A DNA stretch of 64,000 nucleotides from Comamonadaceae bacterium (lineage in GTDB: Bacteria; Pseudomonadota; Gammaproteobacteria; Burkholderiales; Burkholderiaceae_C): assembly GCA_947478725.1 (NCBI GenBank), contig CANJWZ010000006.1, positions 1 through 64,000 of the forward strand, read 5' to 3'. Below are positions 25,756 through 34,957 of this stretch, piece after piece. The position numbers and the translations under genes are program-made. The notes under the pieces are model-generated. The model had not been told where the DNA came from. It made no database searches and saw nothing but the letters and a program-made list of their open reading frames with translations. Position 1 is the stretch's first letter. The number at the start of each line of letters is the position of its first letter.

Positions 25756-26046
25756 ATGTCTAAAGCCTATTGGGTCAGTACCTACCGCGCCGTCAAAAAT
25801 GCCGACAAGGTCGCCGCCTACGCCAAACTTGCCGGCCCAGCACTTTCCGCAGCAGGAGGGCGATTTTTGGCGCGTGGTGCGCCGTCCATGGTTTATGAAC
25901 TCGGGCTGAAAGAGCGCACCGTCCTGATTGAGTTTGACAGCGTCGCGCATGCCACCGCCGCACACGACAGCCCCGCCTACCAGCTAGCTTTAGACGCGCT
26001 CGGTGATGGCGCGGATCGGGACATCCGAATCATTGAAGGTCTTTGA
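25756..26046 (+). CDS. DUF1330 domain protein
   Basis: 96 residues. KAYWVSTYRAVKNADKVAAYAKLAGPA starts the dimeric ferredoxin-like DUF1330 fold; GGRFLARG, ERTVLIEFDSVAHATAAHDSPAYQLAL are family blocks. The intact length contrasts with the truncated paralogue at 49908-50045. Function of the family is not established. Confidence 0.85.
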   Translation: MSKAYWVSTYRAVKNADKVAAYAKLAGPALSAAGGRFLARGAPSMVYELGLKERTVLIEFDSVAHATAAHDSPAYQLALDALGDGADRDIRIIEGL

Positions 26047-26084
26047 GCGCAGTCAGAACCCAAAAGTTCTAAACGCTACAATAC

Positions 26085-26105
26085 ACCCATATTCAAAATA
26101 TGGGT
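26085..26105 (+). promoter_or_regulatory. Perfect palindrome over the vapB leader
   Basis: ACCCATATT-CAA-AATATGGGT, with exact 9-bp arms, sits just after a TACAAT -10-like box (26077-26082) and 7 bp before the ATG at 26112. It covers an alternative ATG at 26100. The position fits an operator for the VapB-like antitoxin. Confidence 0.6.
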
Positions 26106-26111
26106 AGCCTT

Positions 26112-26384
26112 ATGAAAACCACCATTGAGATGTCTGACCCTCTTTTCAAGTCAGCCAAAGAATTGGCGCAGCGCAGTCAGACGACATTGCGCGCTTTGAT
26201 TGAAGAGGGTTTGCGGCGTGTGATCAGTGATTCACAAGTCAACGTCAAGTTGGCTTTCAAGCTCAAGGATGCCAGTGTGGGCGGCAAAGTTGTTTTGATG
26301 CCCGAGCCTGCACGTTGGCAACAGCTTGAAGAAGAGCATGTGATTGGCCGGGTACTCTCGCGCAAAGCAAAGCGCCAAGCATGA
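26112..26384 (+). CDS. VapB-like ribbon-helix-helix antitoxin
   Basis: 90 residues from ATG 26112 (MKTTIEMSDPLFKSAKELAQ); ATG 26100 would lie within the palindrome and is less likely. The first 45 residues form a short ribbon-helix-helix domain with TLRALIEEGLRRVI. The rest, rich in Lys and Arg, should occupy the toxin. Overlaps the PIN toxin gene by 4 bp. Confidence 0.8.
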   Translation: MKTTIEMSDPLFKSAKELAQRSQTTLRALIEEGLRRVISDSQVNVKLAFKLKDASVGGKVVLMPEPARWQQLEEEHVIGRVLSRKAKRQA

Positions 26385-26812
26385 TTGCGGTAGACACCAA
26401 TATCCTGGTTTATGCGCATCGAAAGGACAGTGAGTTTCACGTCGAGGCGGCTGCATGCATGGTGTCATTGGCTGAAGGCGCACAACCTTGGGGCATCCCA
26501 GCGAGCTGCCTGCACGAGTTTTTATCAGTTGTCACCAATCCAAAGGTATTTGCGCCAGCCAGTACGACTGAACAGGCCTTGGCGCAGGTTGAAGCATGGC
26601 TGGCCTCTCCTCAGGCCAGCGTCTTGCACAGCGGCTTGCAGCATGTGGCGGTGTTGTTCGACCTCAGCCGCAAGGCCAAGCTAAAAGGCGGGCAGTTTCA
26701 TGACGCACGCATTGCAGCTATCTGTATTGAAAATGCAGTCACGGTGCTATGGACGGCTGACCGCGACTTCGGGCGCTTCAAAGCATTGAAGACGGTGAAT
26801 CCCTTGATTTAA
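26381..26812 (+). CDS. VapC PIN-domain toxin
   Basis: 143 residues with the PIN core: Asp5 (VDTNILVYAHRKDS), Glu46 (CLHEFLSVVTNP), Asp108 (GGQFHDARIAAI) and Asp127/129 (WTADRDFGRF). Mg-dependent RNase type. Complete, coupled to its VapB-like antitoxin. The stop lies 6 bp from the convergent GST gene. Confidence 0.88.
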   Translation: MIAVDTNILVYAHRKDSEFHVEAAACMVSLAEGAQPWGIPASCLHEFLSVVTNPKVFAPASTTEQALAQVEAWLASPQASVLHSGLQHVAVLFDLSRKAKLKGGQFHDARIAAICIENAVTVLWTADRDFGRFKALKTVNPLI

Positions 26813-26818
26813 GGCAAT

Positions 26819-27523
26819 CTAAGCCCGCGCCGGAATCACCAAACCCCTGGCCACCGCTGGCCGCGCCACAAACGCAGCCAGCGCGCGCTGCACATGGGCA
26901 AAGTCTGCAAACCCGACCAAATCGCCGGCGTCATAAAACCCCACTAGGTTGCGCACCCAGCCAAAGGTGGCGATGTCGGCAATCGTGTACTGCTCGCCCA
27001 TGATCCAGTCGCGGCCTGCCAGGCGCTGGTCGAGCACGCCGAGCAGGCGTTTGGACTCAGCCACGTAGCGGTCACGCGGGCGTTTGTCCTCAAACTCTTT
27101 GCCAGCAAATTTATGGAAAAACCCGAGCTGGCCAAACATCGGCCCCAGGCCGCCCATTTGCCACATCACCCACTGAATCGTCTCGTAGCGCTCGGTTGGG
27201 TCGGCCTGTAAAAACCGGCCCGTCTTTTCAGCCAGGTAGATCAAAATCGCACCCGATTCAAACAGCGCCAGTGGCTTGCCGCCCGGGCCGTTGGGGTCCA
27301 GAATCGCGGGGATTTTATTGTTCGGGCTCAGCGAGATGAACTCTGGCGTCAACTGGTCGTTCTTGCCAAAGTCGATCAAATGCACCTCGTAGGGCAGGCC
27401 GATTTCTTCGAGCATGATGGACACCTTCACGCCATTGGGCGTGGGCAGCGAATACAGCTGCAGGCACTCCGGGTGCTGGGCAGGCCATTTGTGGGTGATG
27501 GGGAAGGTTGTCAGGTCATTCAT
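26819..27523 (-). CDS. Glutathione S-transferase (YfcG/Ure2-like)
   Basis: 234 residues from ATG 27523 (MNDLTTFPITHKWPAQHPE). Thioredoxin-like N-domain with LQLYSLPTPNGVKVSIMLEE and the cis-Pro site NKIPAI; FESGAILIYLAEKTG binds glutathione. The C-domain follows with YTIADIATFGWVRN. This subgroup shows disulfide-bond reductase activity in E. coli. Divergently paired with a second GST. Confidence 0.88.
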   Translation of the reverse strand: MNDLTTFPITHKWPAQHPECLQLYSLPTPNGVKVSIMLEEIGLPYEVHLIDFGKNDQLTPEFISLSPNNKIPAILDPNGPGGKPLALFESGAILIYLAEKTGRFLQADPTERYETIQWVMWQMGGLGPMFGQLGFFHKFAGKEFEDKRPRDRYVAESKRLLGVLDQRLAGRDWIMGEQYTIADIATFGWVRNLVGFYDAGDLVGFADFAHVQRALAAFVARPAVARGLVIPARA

Positions 27524-27628
27524 ATCGGCTTTTGGGGGTGTTTGAGTGGTTTGCAAGCTGCATTGCGAGCTGGCTATTATCAAGAAGGTTTTGTTTTTAT
27601 TTTTGAATCGCTACCCAGCAGAAAGCAG

Positions 27629-28330
27629 ATGATGATCAAGTTCTACTATCACCCCTCACCCAACCCGCTCAAAGTGGCCTTGTTTCTTGAAGAGTCGGGC
27701 ATGCCTTATGAAGTGATGACTGTGGACACGCGCAAGGGCGAGCAGCACCTGCCCGCTTTTGTGGCGATCAACCCGAATGCCAAAACCCCGGCCATCATTG
27801 ACACGGATGCGAACGGCGACGTCACGGTGTTCGACAGCAACGCCATCTTGCTGTACCTGGCTGAAAAGTCGGGCCAGTTTTTGCCTGCCAATACGCCGGT
27901 GGCGCGTGGCCAAATGCTGTCGTGGCTGATGTTTGTGGCCACCGGCATTGGCCCTTATTCAGGTCAAGCGGTGCACTTCAAGCACTTTGCACCGGTGCCC
28001 AAAGAGTACGCGGTGAATCGCTATGTGTTTGAGGCCGAGCGCCACTACGGCATCCTGGATGCGCACCTGGCCAAGCAGCAGTTCATGGTCGGCGACAGCT
28101 ACAGCCTTGTCGACATGGCGGTGTGGGGCTGGGTCCGTGCCGTGCCTTTTATCCTGGGCCCTGATGCGATGGGCACCATGCCGAACCTGAAGCGGCACTT
28201 TGATGCCATCAACGCGCGGCCTGCTGCGCAAAGGGCTGAGGCCCTGAAGGCCAAGTACTCCTTCAAGACCGACATGGACGAGGATGCGCGCAAGCAGCTG
28301 TTCCCGCAAAACGCGCGGCTGGCGAAGTAA
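27629..28330 (+). CDS. Glutathione S-transferase (YfcG-like paralogue)
   Basis: 233 residues from ATG 27629 (a second ATG follows at 27632). N-domain MIKFYYHPSPNPLKVALFLEE, cis-Pro NAKTPAIID, GSH site FDSNAILLYLAEKSG, C-domain YSLVDMAVWGWVRA. Related to but clearly different from the divergent neighbour, suggesting an old duplication. Convergent with the AttH-like gene. Confidence 0.87.
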   Translation: MMIKFYYHPSPNPLKVALFLEESGMPYEVMTVDTRKGEQHLPAFVAINPNAKTPAIIDTDANGDVTVFDSNAILLYLAEKSGQFLPANTPVARGQMLSWLMFVATGIGPYSGQAVHFKHFAPVPKEYAVNRYVFEAERHYGILDAHLAKQQFMVGDSYSLVDMAVWGWVRAVPFILGPDAMGTMPNLKRHFDAINARPAAQRAEALKAKYSFKTDMDEDARKQLFPQNARLAK

Positions 28331-28347
28331 GCAGGCGACGTTATCTT

Positions 28348-29409
28348 TTAAAGCTGCAGCGGCTTCGCATAGCCTGTCATTTCCAGATAGCCGCTGCCTA
28401 CTTTTTTGCCGTTGCTGCTCAAAAGCTCGCTCAGGCCTTCCCAGTAAATCGCCCCGGTTGACTGGCGGCTGTCGAGCTCCTGGTTGTCGATCACGGCTTT
28501 GACGGTGTAAAAGTCGGCGGGTGTGCGCACCATCCATTCGACCGGGTAGCTGGTTTGGGTGAGCGGGCTTTTCCAGAAGCGGGTGGGTTTGAATATCACT
28601 TCGCCTTGGCTGAAAACGTAAAGCGATTGCTGGGCCGATCTGAACGAGCCGCCGTCCCACACCGCGCCGCCGTCCTTGTCGCGCAGCCTGAAGGCGGTCA
28701 GCGCGCTGCCGTCCAGCAGGTTCATGCCGATCCAGTCCCAGCCCACCGCCCCTGGTGCCAGCAGTTCCTGGCTCCATTCGTGGTCCAGCCAGGCGCTGCC
28801 TTGGACTTCAAATGTTTTGCCTTGCACCCGCAGACTGCCGGTGGTGGCCAGTTGCGGCTGGCTGTAGTAGTAGCTGGCCTGTTGCTCGCTGGGCCCTTTA
28901 CGCGACAGGCCGTTTTTGCCCTGCAGCAGCACGGGCTGCGTCTCATTGAACTGCAGCTTCAAGCCAAAGTCAGGCGTGGGCAGCTCGGCGGTGTAGCGTT
29001 TGTCATCGGCTTTTAAGGACCAGTCGCGCAGCTTGATGGCCATGTCGCTTTCACTGCTGCTGGCAACGCCAAAACCATCGCGTGCAATGCGCTGGTCGTG
29101 CCAGAGTTTTTTGCCTTGTACGTCGGTGATGGCCGCGTGGGCAAACAGCAGTTGGCGGGCAGCAAACTTTGAGGTCATGCCTTGCGTGCTGTCCACACGC
29201 GAGCGGAAAAACGTCAGCTGAAAACCGAATTCGCGCGTGCCCGACAGGCCATGCCCCGTGATGTACCACCACTCGGTTTTAAAGTCGGGGTGCGCGCCAC
29301 GGTCGCGCGGAAACGTCAGCGTTTTGGCCGGCAGGGCTTGGGTGCTGCTCAGCGACGCCAGGCCCATGCCGCCGAGCAACAGCTTTCTTCTGAAATGATT
29401 GAAAAGCAT
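28348..29409 (-). CDS. AttH/CrtC-like lipocalin-type protein
   Basis: 353 residues. The N-terminus FRRKLLLGGMGLASLSSTQALPA resembles a Tat signal (RRKLLLGG) and the mature part starts HPDFKTEWWYITG, the AttH signature; LDHEWSQELLAPGAVGWDWIGMNL lies in the second lipocalin-like half. Members are annotated as carotenoid 1,2-hydratase-like, but here no carotenoid genes occur. It is the last gene of an ABC transporter operon, a recurrent arrangement that suggests an exported or periplasmic partner of the transporter. Its leader contains tandem 14-bp repeats. Confidence 0.85.
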   Translation of the reverse strand: MLFNHFRRKLLLGGMGLASLSSTQALPAKTLTFPRDRGAHPDFKTEWWYITGHGLSGTREFGFQLTFFRSRVDSTQGMTSKFAARQLLFAHAAITDVQGKKLWHDQRIARDGFGVASSSESDMAIKLRDWSLKADDKRYTAELPTPDFGLKLQFNETQPVLLQGKNGLSRKGPSEQQASYYYSQPQLATTGSLRVQGKTFEVQGSAWLDHEWSQELLAPGAVGWDWIGMNLLDGSALTAFRLRDKDGGAVWDGGSFRSAQQSLYVFSQGEVIFKPTRFWKSPLTQTSYPVEWMVRTPADFYTVKAVIDNQELDSRQSTGAIYWEGLSELLSSNGKKVGSGYLEMTGYAKPLQL

Positions 29410-29419
29410 CTAGCGTCCT

Positions 29420-29474
29420 TACCAGTCTTCCTCACCAGTCCTCTTTCACCAGTCCTCTTTTACCAGTCCTCTTT
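29420..29474 (-). repeat. Four tandem 14-bp units across a stop codon and leader
   Basis: Plus-strand units TACCAGTCTTCCT, CACCAGTCCTCTTT (twice), TACCAGTCCTCTTT. On the coding strand each contains AAAGAGGACTGG. The distal unit encodes the last residues (KEDW) of the ABC permease and its TAA; the rest is the leader of the AttH-like gene. Confidence 0.8.
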
Positions 29475-32069
29475 TACCGCCAGCACCGCGTCTTTGCCCG
29501 CCGCTGCCCGTCCGGCCAGCCAGGCTGTCAGCGTACCTGCCAGCACCACCGCTGCGCACAAGCCCAGCAGCCGCAGCCAGGGCAAGACCAAATCCATCGT
29601 CCAGTGAAAGCTTTGCGGGTTGACCACATGCACCAGCACCAGAGATACCGCCAGTCCCAGCCCCAGGCCTGCCACGCTGCCGATCAGCGTCCAGGCTGCT
29701 CCTTCGCCAGCAACAACGGCCAGTATTTGCCTGCGCGTGAGTCCCAAATGCGCCAGCAGGCCAAACTCTTTGCGCCGCGCCAGCACCTGCGCGCTGAAGC
29801 TGGCCGCGACCCCAAACAAGCCAATCGCGATCGCCACGCCTTGCAGCCAGTAAGTCACAGCAAAGCTGCGGTCAAAAATAGTCAGGGAGATGGCGCGTAT
29901 CTGGCGAGTAGAGGCAAACTCCAGCAGGCTGCCCGCACCGGCCATCTGGTCTGCCGCGGCCCGCACGGCTTGCTCTACCTCCGTGCTGGGCGCATGGGGT
30001 TCCAGCCACAGCGCCAGGTCGTTGACGCGGGTGTCACCCGTCAGGCGTTCAAAATCAGCTTTGCCGATGACGACGGCACCAAACTGGCGGGCATAGTCGC
30101 GCCAGACACCTGCCACATAAAATTTTTGCTGATTGTTATCTGCTATGGATTCAGGAGCTGCTAGTCCCTTTATCTGTTGGTCCACAGGCTTGAATGATGC
30201 CGAAAGAAGGCCAAAAACAGCGCCCGGACGCGCGCCGTACAAGTCCACCATCGCTTCACTGACATAAATGCCGATCTGACCGTTTGGCACCGGCAGAGGG
30301 TTACCCACCAGCGGCAACACGCTGGCCGGGTCTTGTACGTCGCGCGCTATCAGGGCCACCGCGGGCCTGCTGGCGTCCAGCGACACCGATGTTGTGCGCA
30401 GAGTGCTGACGCGCTGCACACCTTTGACCTGGGCCATGCGGGCGACAAACTCAGGTGACAGATAGACCGTGTCTGCCGCAGCATTGGCGCCTGCCGGCAA
30501 GGCCGTGCGCAAGTACAAATCTGCTGGCAGCACCACGTCCAGCCAGCGGGTGACCGAATCACGAAAGCTGGCCACCATCACCGTCAGAGCAACCGCCAGA
30601 CTGAGCGACGCCACGACGCCACTGACAGCCACCGCCGCGCTGGCTCGCACGCGGCGGGCACGCTCAACCGCCAGCAAGGCCAGCAGTTGATGCGCGACCA
30701 GCGGCGCTAGCTTGTCGTACAAAAGCACGACCAGCCAGGGCAGGGCAGTGATACCGCCGACCAGCAGCAGCGCAACAGACACATAGGCCGCCAGTGGAAT
30801 GCCAAACACCGGCGGAAGCGCTGCCAGCCCAGCGCCAGCAGCGATCAAGGCCAGGCTTGACCGCTGCCCTTTGCCTGTGCCTGGCGCAGCGCCCAGGCCC
30901 TTGAGCGTTTGGGCCGGCGGTAAGCCTTGCGCGGCACGTGCAGGCCACCAGCCGCCCACCAGGCAAGCTGCCACCCCCAGCGCCCCATAAGCCAGGGCTG
31001 CCAGCAGGCTGAACTGAAGAGGTGGTGCCACCCCGGCAAAATAGCCACCCCCCAAGTCACCGCCCAGCACCCGCAGCGCCAGCGCCGCCAGGCCCGTGCC
31101 AAGCAGCAGCCCCAGGGCACTGCCGAGCAAACCCAGCAGACCTGATTCGACCAGCACCAGCCACAAGCGCTCCCGGCCCGTCATGCCCAGCACACCCAGC
31201 AGCGCAAACTGTTGTGCGCGTTTGGCCACGCTGAGCGACAGCACAGAAAACACCAAAAACGCGCCAGTGAACAAAGCCACCAGGGCCAGCACCGTCAGGT
31301 TGACACGGTACGCACGCGACAGGTTGCTGACACGTTCTGCAGCATCGCCGGGCTCATGGATGGTCATGCTTGAAGGCAATGCCAGTGACTGGGTAAATGC
31401 GGTGCGGTCTGTTCCGGGCTTCAAGCGAAGGTCAATGCGCGACAACTGCCCGCGCTTGTCAAACAGCTCCTGCGCCGCACCCAGGTCCATCACCGCCAGC
31501 GCCGCACCGCCTGCGGCCACGCTGCCAGCCACTGTCACGTCTATCAATTGCAGGCCATTTTGAACTTTGAAGGTGTTAGGCAAACTTTGGCGCGCGCTGG
31601 CATTCAGAAAAACCGAACCCGGCGAAAACAGCGCAAAGCGGTCCGCGTCTTTGGAGGGGATGGGCATCAGGGCCGGCGCCAGTGAGGCCAGCACCAGAGC
31701 GTCCAGGCCGATCACGCGCAGCGTGCTGCGTTTGCCACTCTGCTGATCGTTCACAAGCGCAAAGGTGGTCAGCTCCAGCACCGGACTGGCCACGGCCACT
31801 TGCGGGTGATTGGCAACGCGCTCAAAAATAGCTTCGTCAAAGCTGCCCGCAACAGCCCGCAGTTCCAGGTCAGGCTGGCCATTGACGGCGCGCACCGCAG
31901 TTGAAAATTCAGACAGGGCCGAGGCGTTGATCAGCTGCGTTGAAAAAGCCAGCGCCACCCCGAGCATGACGGCCACCACAGCCGCCGCGTTGCGCCATGG
32001 GTGGTGCGTCAGTTCACGCCATGAGAACTGGCGCAGCAGCTTGGCCAGCAGATCAGGCGGTGATGCCAT
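29460..32069 (-). CDS. ABC transporter permease with two FtsX domains
   Basis: 869 residues with four N-side and six C-side hydrophobic segments and two FtsX/MacB-like domains, as in YbbP-type permeases of lipid or lipoprotein exporters. N-terminus LAKLLRQFSWRELTHHPWRNAA. A repeat-derived stretch (LAAPESIADNNQ) lies in the second periplasmic domain. Transcribed with its ATPase (17-bp overlap) and the AttH-like gene. Confidence 0.87.
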   Translation of the reverse strand: MASPPDLLAKLLRQFSWRELTHHPWRNAAAVVAVMLGVALAFSTQLINASALSEFSTAVRAVNGQPDLELRAVAGSFDEAIFERVANHPQVAVASPVLELTTFALVNDQQSGKRSTLRVIGLDALVLASLAPALMPIPSKDADRFALFSPGSVFLNASARQSLPNTFKVQNGLQLIDVTVAGSVAAGGAALAVMDLGAAQELFDKRGQLSRIDLRLKPGTDRTAFTQSLALPSSMTIHEPGDAAERVSNLSRAYRVNLTVLALVALFTGAFLVFSVLSLSVAKRAQQFALLGVLGMTGRERLWLVLVESGLLGLLGSALGLLLGTGLAALALRVLGGDLGGGYFAGVAPPLQFSLLAALAYGALGVAACLVGGWWPARAAQGLPPAQTLKGLGAAPGTGKGQRSSLALIAAGAGLAALPPVFGIPLAAYVSVALLLVGGITALPWLVVLLYDKLAPLVAHQLLALLAVERARRVRASAAVAVSGVVASLSLAVALTVMVASFRDSVTRWLDVVLPADLYLRTALPAGANAAADTVYLSPEFVARMAQVKGVQRVSTLRTTSVSLDASRPAVALIARDVQDPASVLPLVGNPLPVPNGQIGIYVSEAMVDLYGARPGAVFGLLSASFKPVDQQIKGLAAPESIADNNQQKFYVAGVWRDYARQFGAVVIGKADFERLTGDTRVNDLALWLEPHAPSTEVEQAVRAAADQMAGAGSLLEFASTRQIRAISLTIFDRSFAVTYWLQGVAIAIGLFGVAASFSAQVLARRKEFGLLAHLGLTRRQILAVVAGEGAAWTLIGSVAGLGLGLAVSLVLVHVVNPQSFHWTMDLVLPWLRLLGLCAAVVLAGTLTAWLAGRAAAGKDAVLAVKEDW
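30125..30180 (-). repeat. Dispersed palindromic repeat, copy 6 (inside ABC permease)
   Basis: Minus strand AGATAAAGGGACTAGCAGC, then TCCTGAATCCATAGCAGAT. Translated L-A-A-P-E-S-I-A in the permease, between two periplasmic-domain strands. Confidence 0.6.
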
Positions 32070-32700
32070 CGCTGCTCAAATACAAAACACGGTCGGCCCT
32101 GGACGCTGCAGCTTGTGAATGCGTCACCAGCACCAGCGACGCAGCATGCTCGCGGGTTTGCGCAATCAATGCGTCCATCACTTTCGCAGCGGTGGTGGGG
32201 TCAAGATTGCCGGTGGGCTCATCGGCCAGCAGCAGGCCGGGGCGGTGAATCAGCGCCCGCGCAATCGCCACCCGCTGTAATTGCCCGCCACTGAGCTGTT
32301 GCGGCAGGCGCGCGCCCAAGCCTTCCAGGCCAACGGCTTGCAGCATGGTTTGCACCCGTCCGTCATCTACAGTCCCAAGCAGCAGCAAAGGCAAGGCCAC
32401 GTTTTGCGCCACATCCAGGTGCGGCAACACATGAAAAGCCTGAAACACAAAGCCCACATGTTCGCGGCGCAGCAAGGCTTTGGCGTCGTCTGTCAGTGCG
32501 CCCACATCAACACCCTTGAGCGCTACCTGGCCCGCGTCCCAACTGTCCAGCCCGGCCATGCAGTTGAGCAAAGTCGATTTGCCCACGCCGGATTCACCCA
32601 CAATGGCGACGAACTCGCCTGGCGCGACGCTCAAGCTGACGTTTTGGAACACCGCTGTGCTGCCATAGCGTTTGGCCAGGTTGGTGATGCGAAGTGTCAT
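32053..32700 (-). CDS. ABC transporter ATP-binding protein (LolD/YbbA-like)
   Basis: 215 residues. Walker [14 protein letters not shown]-loop [13 protein letters not shown], signature [15 protein letters not shown], Walker [13 protein letters not shown] and the H-loop VTHSQ are all present. This is the FtsX-partner class of ATPases (LolD/MacB/YbbA), matching the adjacent permease. The start overlaps miaA by 4 bp. Confidence 0.92.
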   Translation of the reverse strand: MTLRITNLAKRYGSTAVFQNVSLSVAPGEFVAIVGESGVGKSTLLNCMAGLDSWDAGQVALKGVDVGALTDDAKALLRREHVGFVFQAFHVLPHLDVAQNVALPLLLLGTVDDGRVQTMLQAVGLEGLGARLPQQLSGGQLQRVAIARALIHRPGLLLADEPTGNLDPTTAAKVMDALIAQTREHAASLVLVTHSQAAASRADRVLYLSSDGITA

Positions 32701-33644
32701 GCCAGTTGTGTTTTCACGAGTTCGAGCACCTGCTGCTGCGCGTCTGCGCCATCGCAGGCCACCACGCGCCTGTGGGGCATGCTGCGCAGCCAGGTGATTT
32801 GCCGCTTGGCCAGTTGCCGCGTGGCAAAAATGCCCTTGTCGCGCAGCTCGGCCATCGGGGATGTCCCGTCGAGCGCTTCCCAGGCTTGCCGGTAACCCAC
32901 ACAGCGCATTGATGGTAAATCCGCATGCAGGTCGCCGCGCGCGCGCAGCGCTTTGACTTCGTCCAGAAAGCCTGCCGCCAGCATGCTGTCAAAACGCTGG
33001 GCAATGCGCTGGTGCAACCAGCTGCGGTCGTTGGGTTCCAGTGAAATAAGGACTGTATCGACCATTTTTTTTGGGCGATCAGCTATGTTTTCAGTAGCAC
33101 GCTGTTGATGAAAAGACGACAGTGGCAAGCCCGTCAGTTTGAATATTTCAAGCGCTCGTGAGATGCGCTGAGAGTCGTTGGGTTTCAGTCGCTCGGCGGT
33201 CACGGGGTCAACCTGCGCCAGTTCGGCATGCAGCGCAGGCCAGCCGCGTTCAAGTGCGCGGGCGGCAATATCGGCACGCACCCCAGCATCTGCCTTGGGC
33301 ATGTCGTCCAGCCCCTCTGTCAGCGCCTTGAAGTACAGCATGGTGCCGCCGACCAGCAGCGGCAGCTTGCCGCGCGCACGAATCTCCCCGATCAGGCCTT
33401 GGGCATCCTGTACGAACTCCGCTGCACTGTAGGCACGCAGCGGGTCACGAATGTCGATCAAATGATGCGGCACGGTAGCCAGTTCAGCCGCCGTGGGTTT
33501 GGCGGTGCCAATGTCCATGCCCCGGTACACCAGGGCCGAGTCAACACTGATGATTTCAACGGGATGGCGATTTGCAATCGCCAGCGCGGCAGCCGTTTTG
33601 CCAGAGGCCGTGGGCCCTGCCAGCGCGATGCAGGGCAGTGTCAC
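32697..33644 (-). CDS. miaA: tRNA dimethylallyltransferase
   Basis: 315 residues from GTG 33644 (start [20 protein letters not shown]), which overlaps the MFS stop; a longer frame is antisense shadow. P-loop [31 protein letters not shown] and [10 protein letters not shown] are MiaA landmarks. It prenylates A37 of UNN-reading tRNAs. Within the insertion domain the stretch [13 protein letters not shown] is repeat-derived. Confidence 0.92.
   Translation of the reverse strand: MTLPCIALAGPTASGKTAAALAIANRHPVEIISVDSALVYRGMDIGTAKPTAAELATVPHHLIDIRDPLRAYSAAEFVQDAQGLIGEIRARGKLPLLVGGTMLYFKALTEGLDDMPKADAGVRADIAARALERGWPALHAELAQVDPVTAERLKPNDSQRISRALEIFKLTGLPLSSFHQQRATENIADRPKKMVDTVLISLEPNDRSWLHQRIAQRFDSMLAAGFLDEVKALRARGDLHADLPSMRCVGYRQAWEALDGTSPMAELRDKGIFATRQLAKRQITWLRSMPHRRVVACDGADAQQQVLELVKTQLA
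33066..33110 (-). repeat. Dispersed palindromic repeat, copy 7 (inside miaA)
   Basis: Minus strand GCGTGCTACTGAAAACATAG then CTGATCGC. Translated R-A-T-E-N-I-A-D. Confidence 0.55.
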
Positions 33645-34909
33645 AGCGTGTCCGCAAGGCTCGTTGGGCGGTGGCCGTACTTGCGCACCAGCGTCCAGGC
33701 GCTGATGGCAATCATGATGCTCCAGAACCAGATACCGTTGGTCAAGGGCAGTACCGTGCCGTCCATGTGCGTGCCCAGCCAGCTGCCGATAGCAAAGACC
33801 ACCACCATCGTCAAAAAACCATTCAGGGCAGAAGCTGCCCCTGCCGCCTGGGGGAAAGGCCCGACCGCACCGCTTTGCCCGCAAGGCTGGTGAATGCCGT
33901 GGCCCACCATAAACAGCGCCAAGGGCCCCATGACGGCCCACACACCGAGAACGCCCAGCCAGGCCAGCGCGCCCATCACGGTACCCGCAAACAGGCTGAC
34001 GACAGCTGCAATCGCAACGGTCTGCTGAACGTTAAAACGCAGCAGCAAACGGCGGCACACAAAGGTGCCTAAGAGATATGACAGCGAGGTGCTCAACATG
34101 ACCATGCCGAATTGGGCCTTGCTCAAGCCCAGCACGGTGATGAACACAAACGACGAACTGGCCAAAAAGGTGAACAGCCCACCATACGATGCAATCGACA
34201 AGGCAGAAAACGCTAAAAACGTGGGGTTTGACAAAATCTTGCGCCAGGTGGTCAGCAGCACGGTGGGCCGCAGGGCCTGAAGGTTTTTGTTCGGCAAGGT
34301 TTCTTTAAAGCGCAGCGCCACCAGCACCAGCGTGGCCGCGCCAAACACGGCCACGGCCATCAGGGCTGCGCGCCAGCCGTAGAACTCAGCCAGCAGGCCG
34401 CCTACCGGTGCGCTGATGCAGACCAGCGCGCCCAAACCCGACAAACCCTTGGACATGATGCGCGCGCCGTCTTGCGGTTGGTACAAATCGCGCACCATGG
34501 CGCGCGCGCACATCACCACCGCACCCATGGCCGCGCCCTGCACGGTGCGCCAGACAATCAGTTGCAGCATGCCGGGCGCCATGACGCTGCCAATAGCCGC
34601 CAGCATATAAACCGCCAGTCCGCAGAGCAAAATGGGCCGCCTGCCAAACCTGTCTGACAACGGCCCCCAGATCATCTGGGACACGCCAAACGCCAGCAGC
34701 ATGGCACTCAGGGTGAGCTGGGCTTGAGACATGCTGGCGGAAAAGCTGCTGGTCATGGCCGGCAGGGCGGGCAAATACAAGTCGGTGGTGATGGGCTGCA
34801 GGCCCAGCAGCATGGCCAAAATGACAACCACCAGCCCGGCTGACATCGGGGTGTTGGCGCTTTTGGCGGTGGTGGCGGGGCTGGGCAAAGTGGGTGTAGA
34901 CACGGGCAT
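33641..34909 (-). CDS. MFS efflux transporter (Bcr/CflA family)
   Basis: 422 residues with twelve expected TM segments. The start region [18 protein letters not shown] followed by [29 protein letters not shown] is the Bcr/CflA drug-resistance signature, and [19 protein letters not shown] is its motif C region. Likely drug/H+ antiport. Coupled to miaA at its 3' end. Confidence 0.88.
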   Translation of the reverse strand: MPVSTPTLPSPATTAKSANTPMSAGLVVVILAMLLGLQPITTDLYLPALPAMTSSFSASMSQAQLTLSAMLLAFGVSQMIWGPLSDRFGRRPILLCGLAVYMLAAIGSVMAPGMLQLIVWRTVQGAAMGAVVMCARAMVRDLYQPQDGARIMSKGLSGLGALVCISAPVGGLLAEFYGWRAALMAVAVFGAATLVLVALRFKETLPNKNLQALRPTVLLTTWRKILSNPTFLAFSALSIASYGGLFTFLASSSFVFITVLGLSKAQFGMVMLSTSLSYLLGTFVCRRLLLRFNVQQTVAIAAVVSLFAGTVMGALAWLGVLGVWAVMGPLALFMVGHGIHQPCGQSGAVGPFPQAAGAASALNGFLTMVVVFAIGSWLGTHMDGTVLPLTNGIWFWSIMIAISAWTLVRKYGHRPTSLADTL

Positions 34910-34957
34910 GTTTCAAGCGTATCAGAAGCACTTCTGCGCTAGGGGCATACGGTCAAT

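Noticed and set aside
29420-29474. Tandem repeat as CRISPR
   Set aside because: Units are 14 bp and contiguous, with no spacers and no cas genes.
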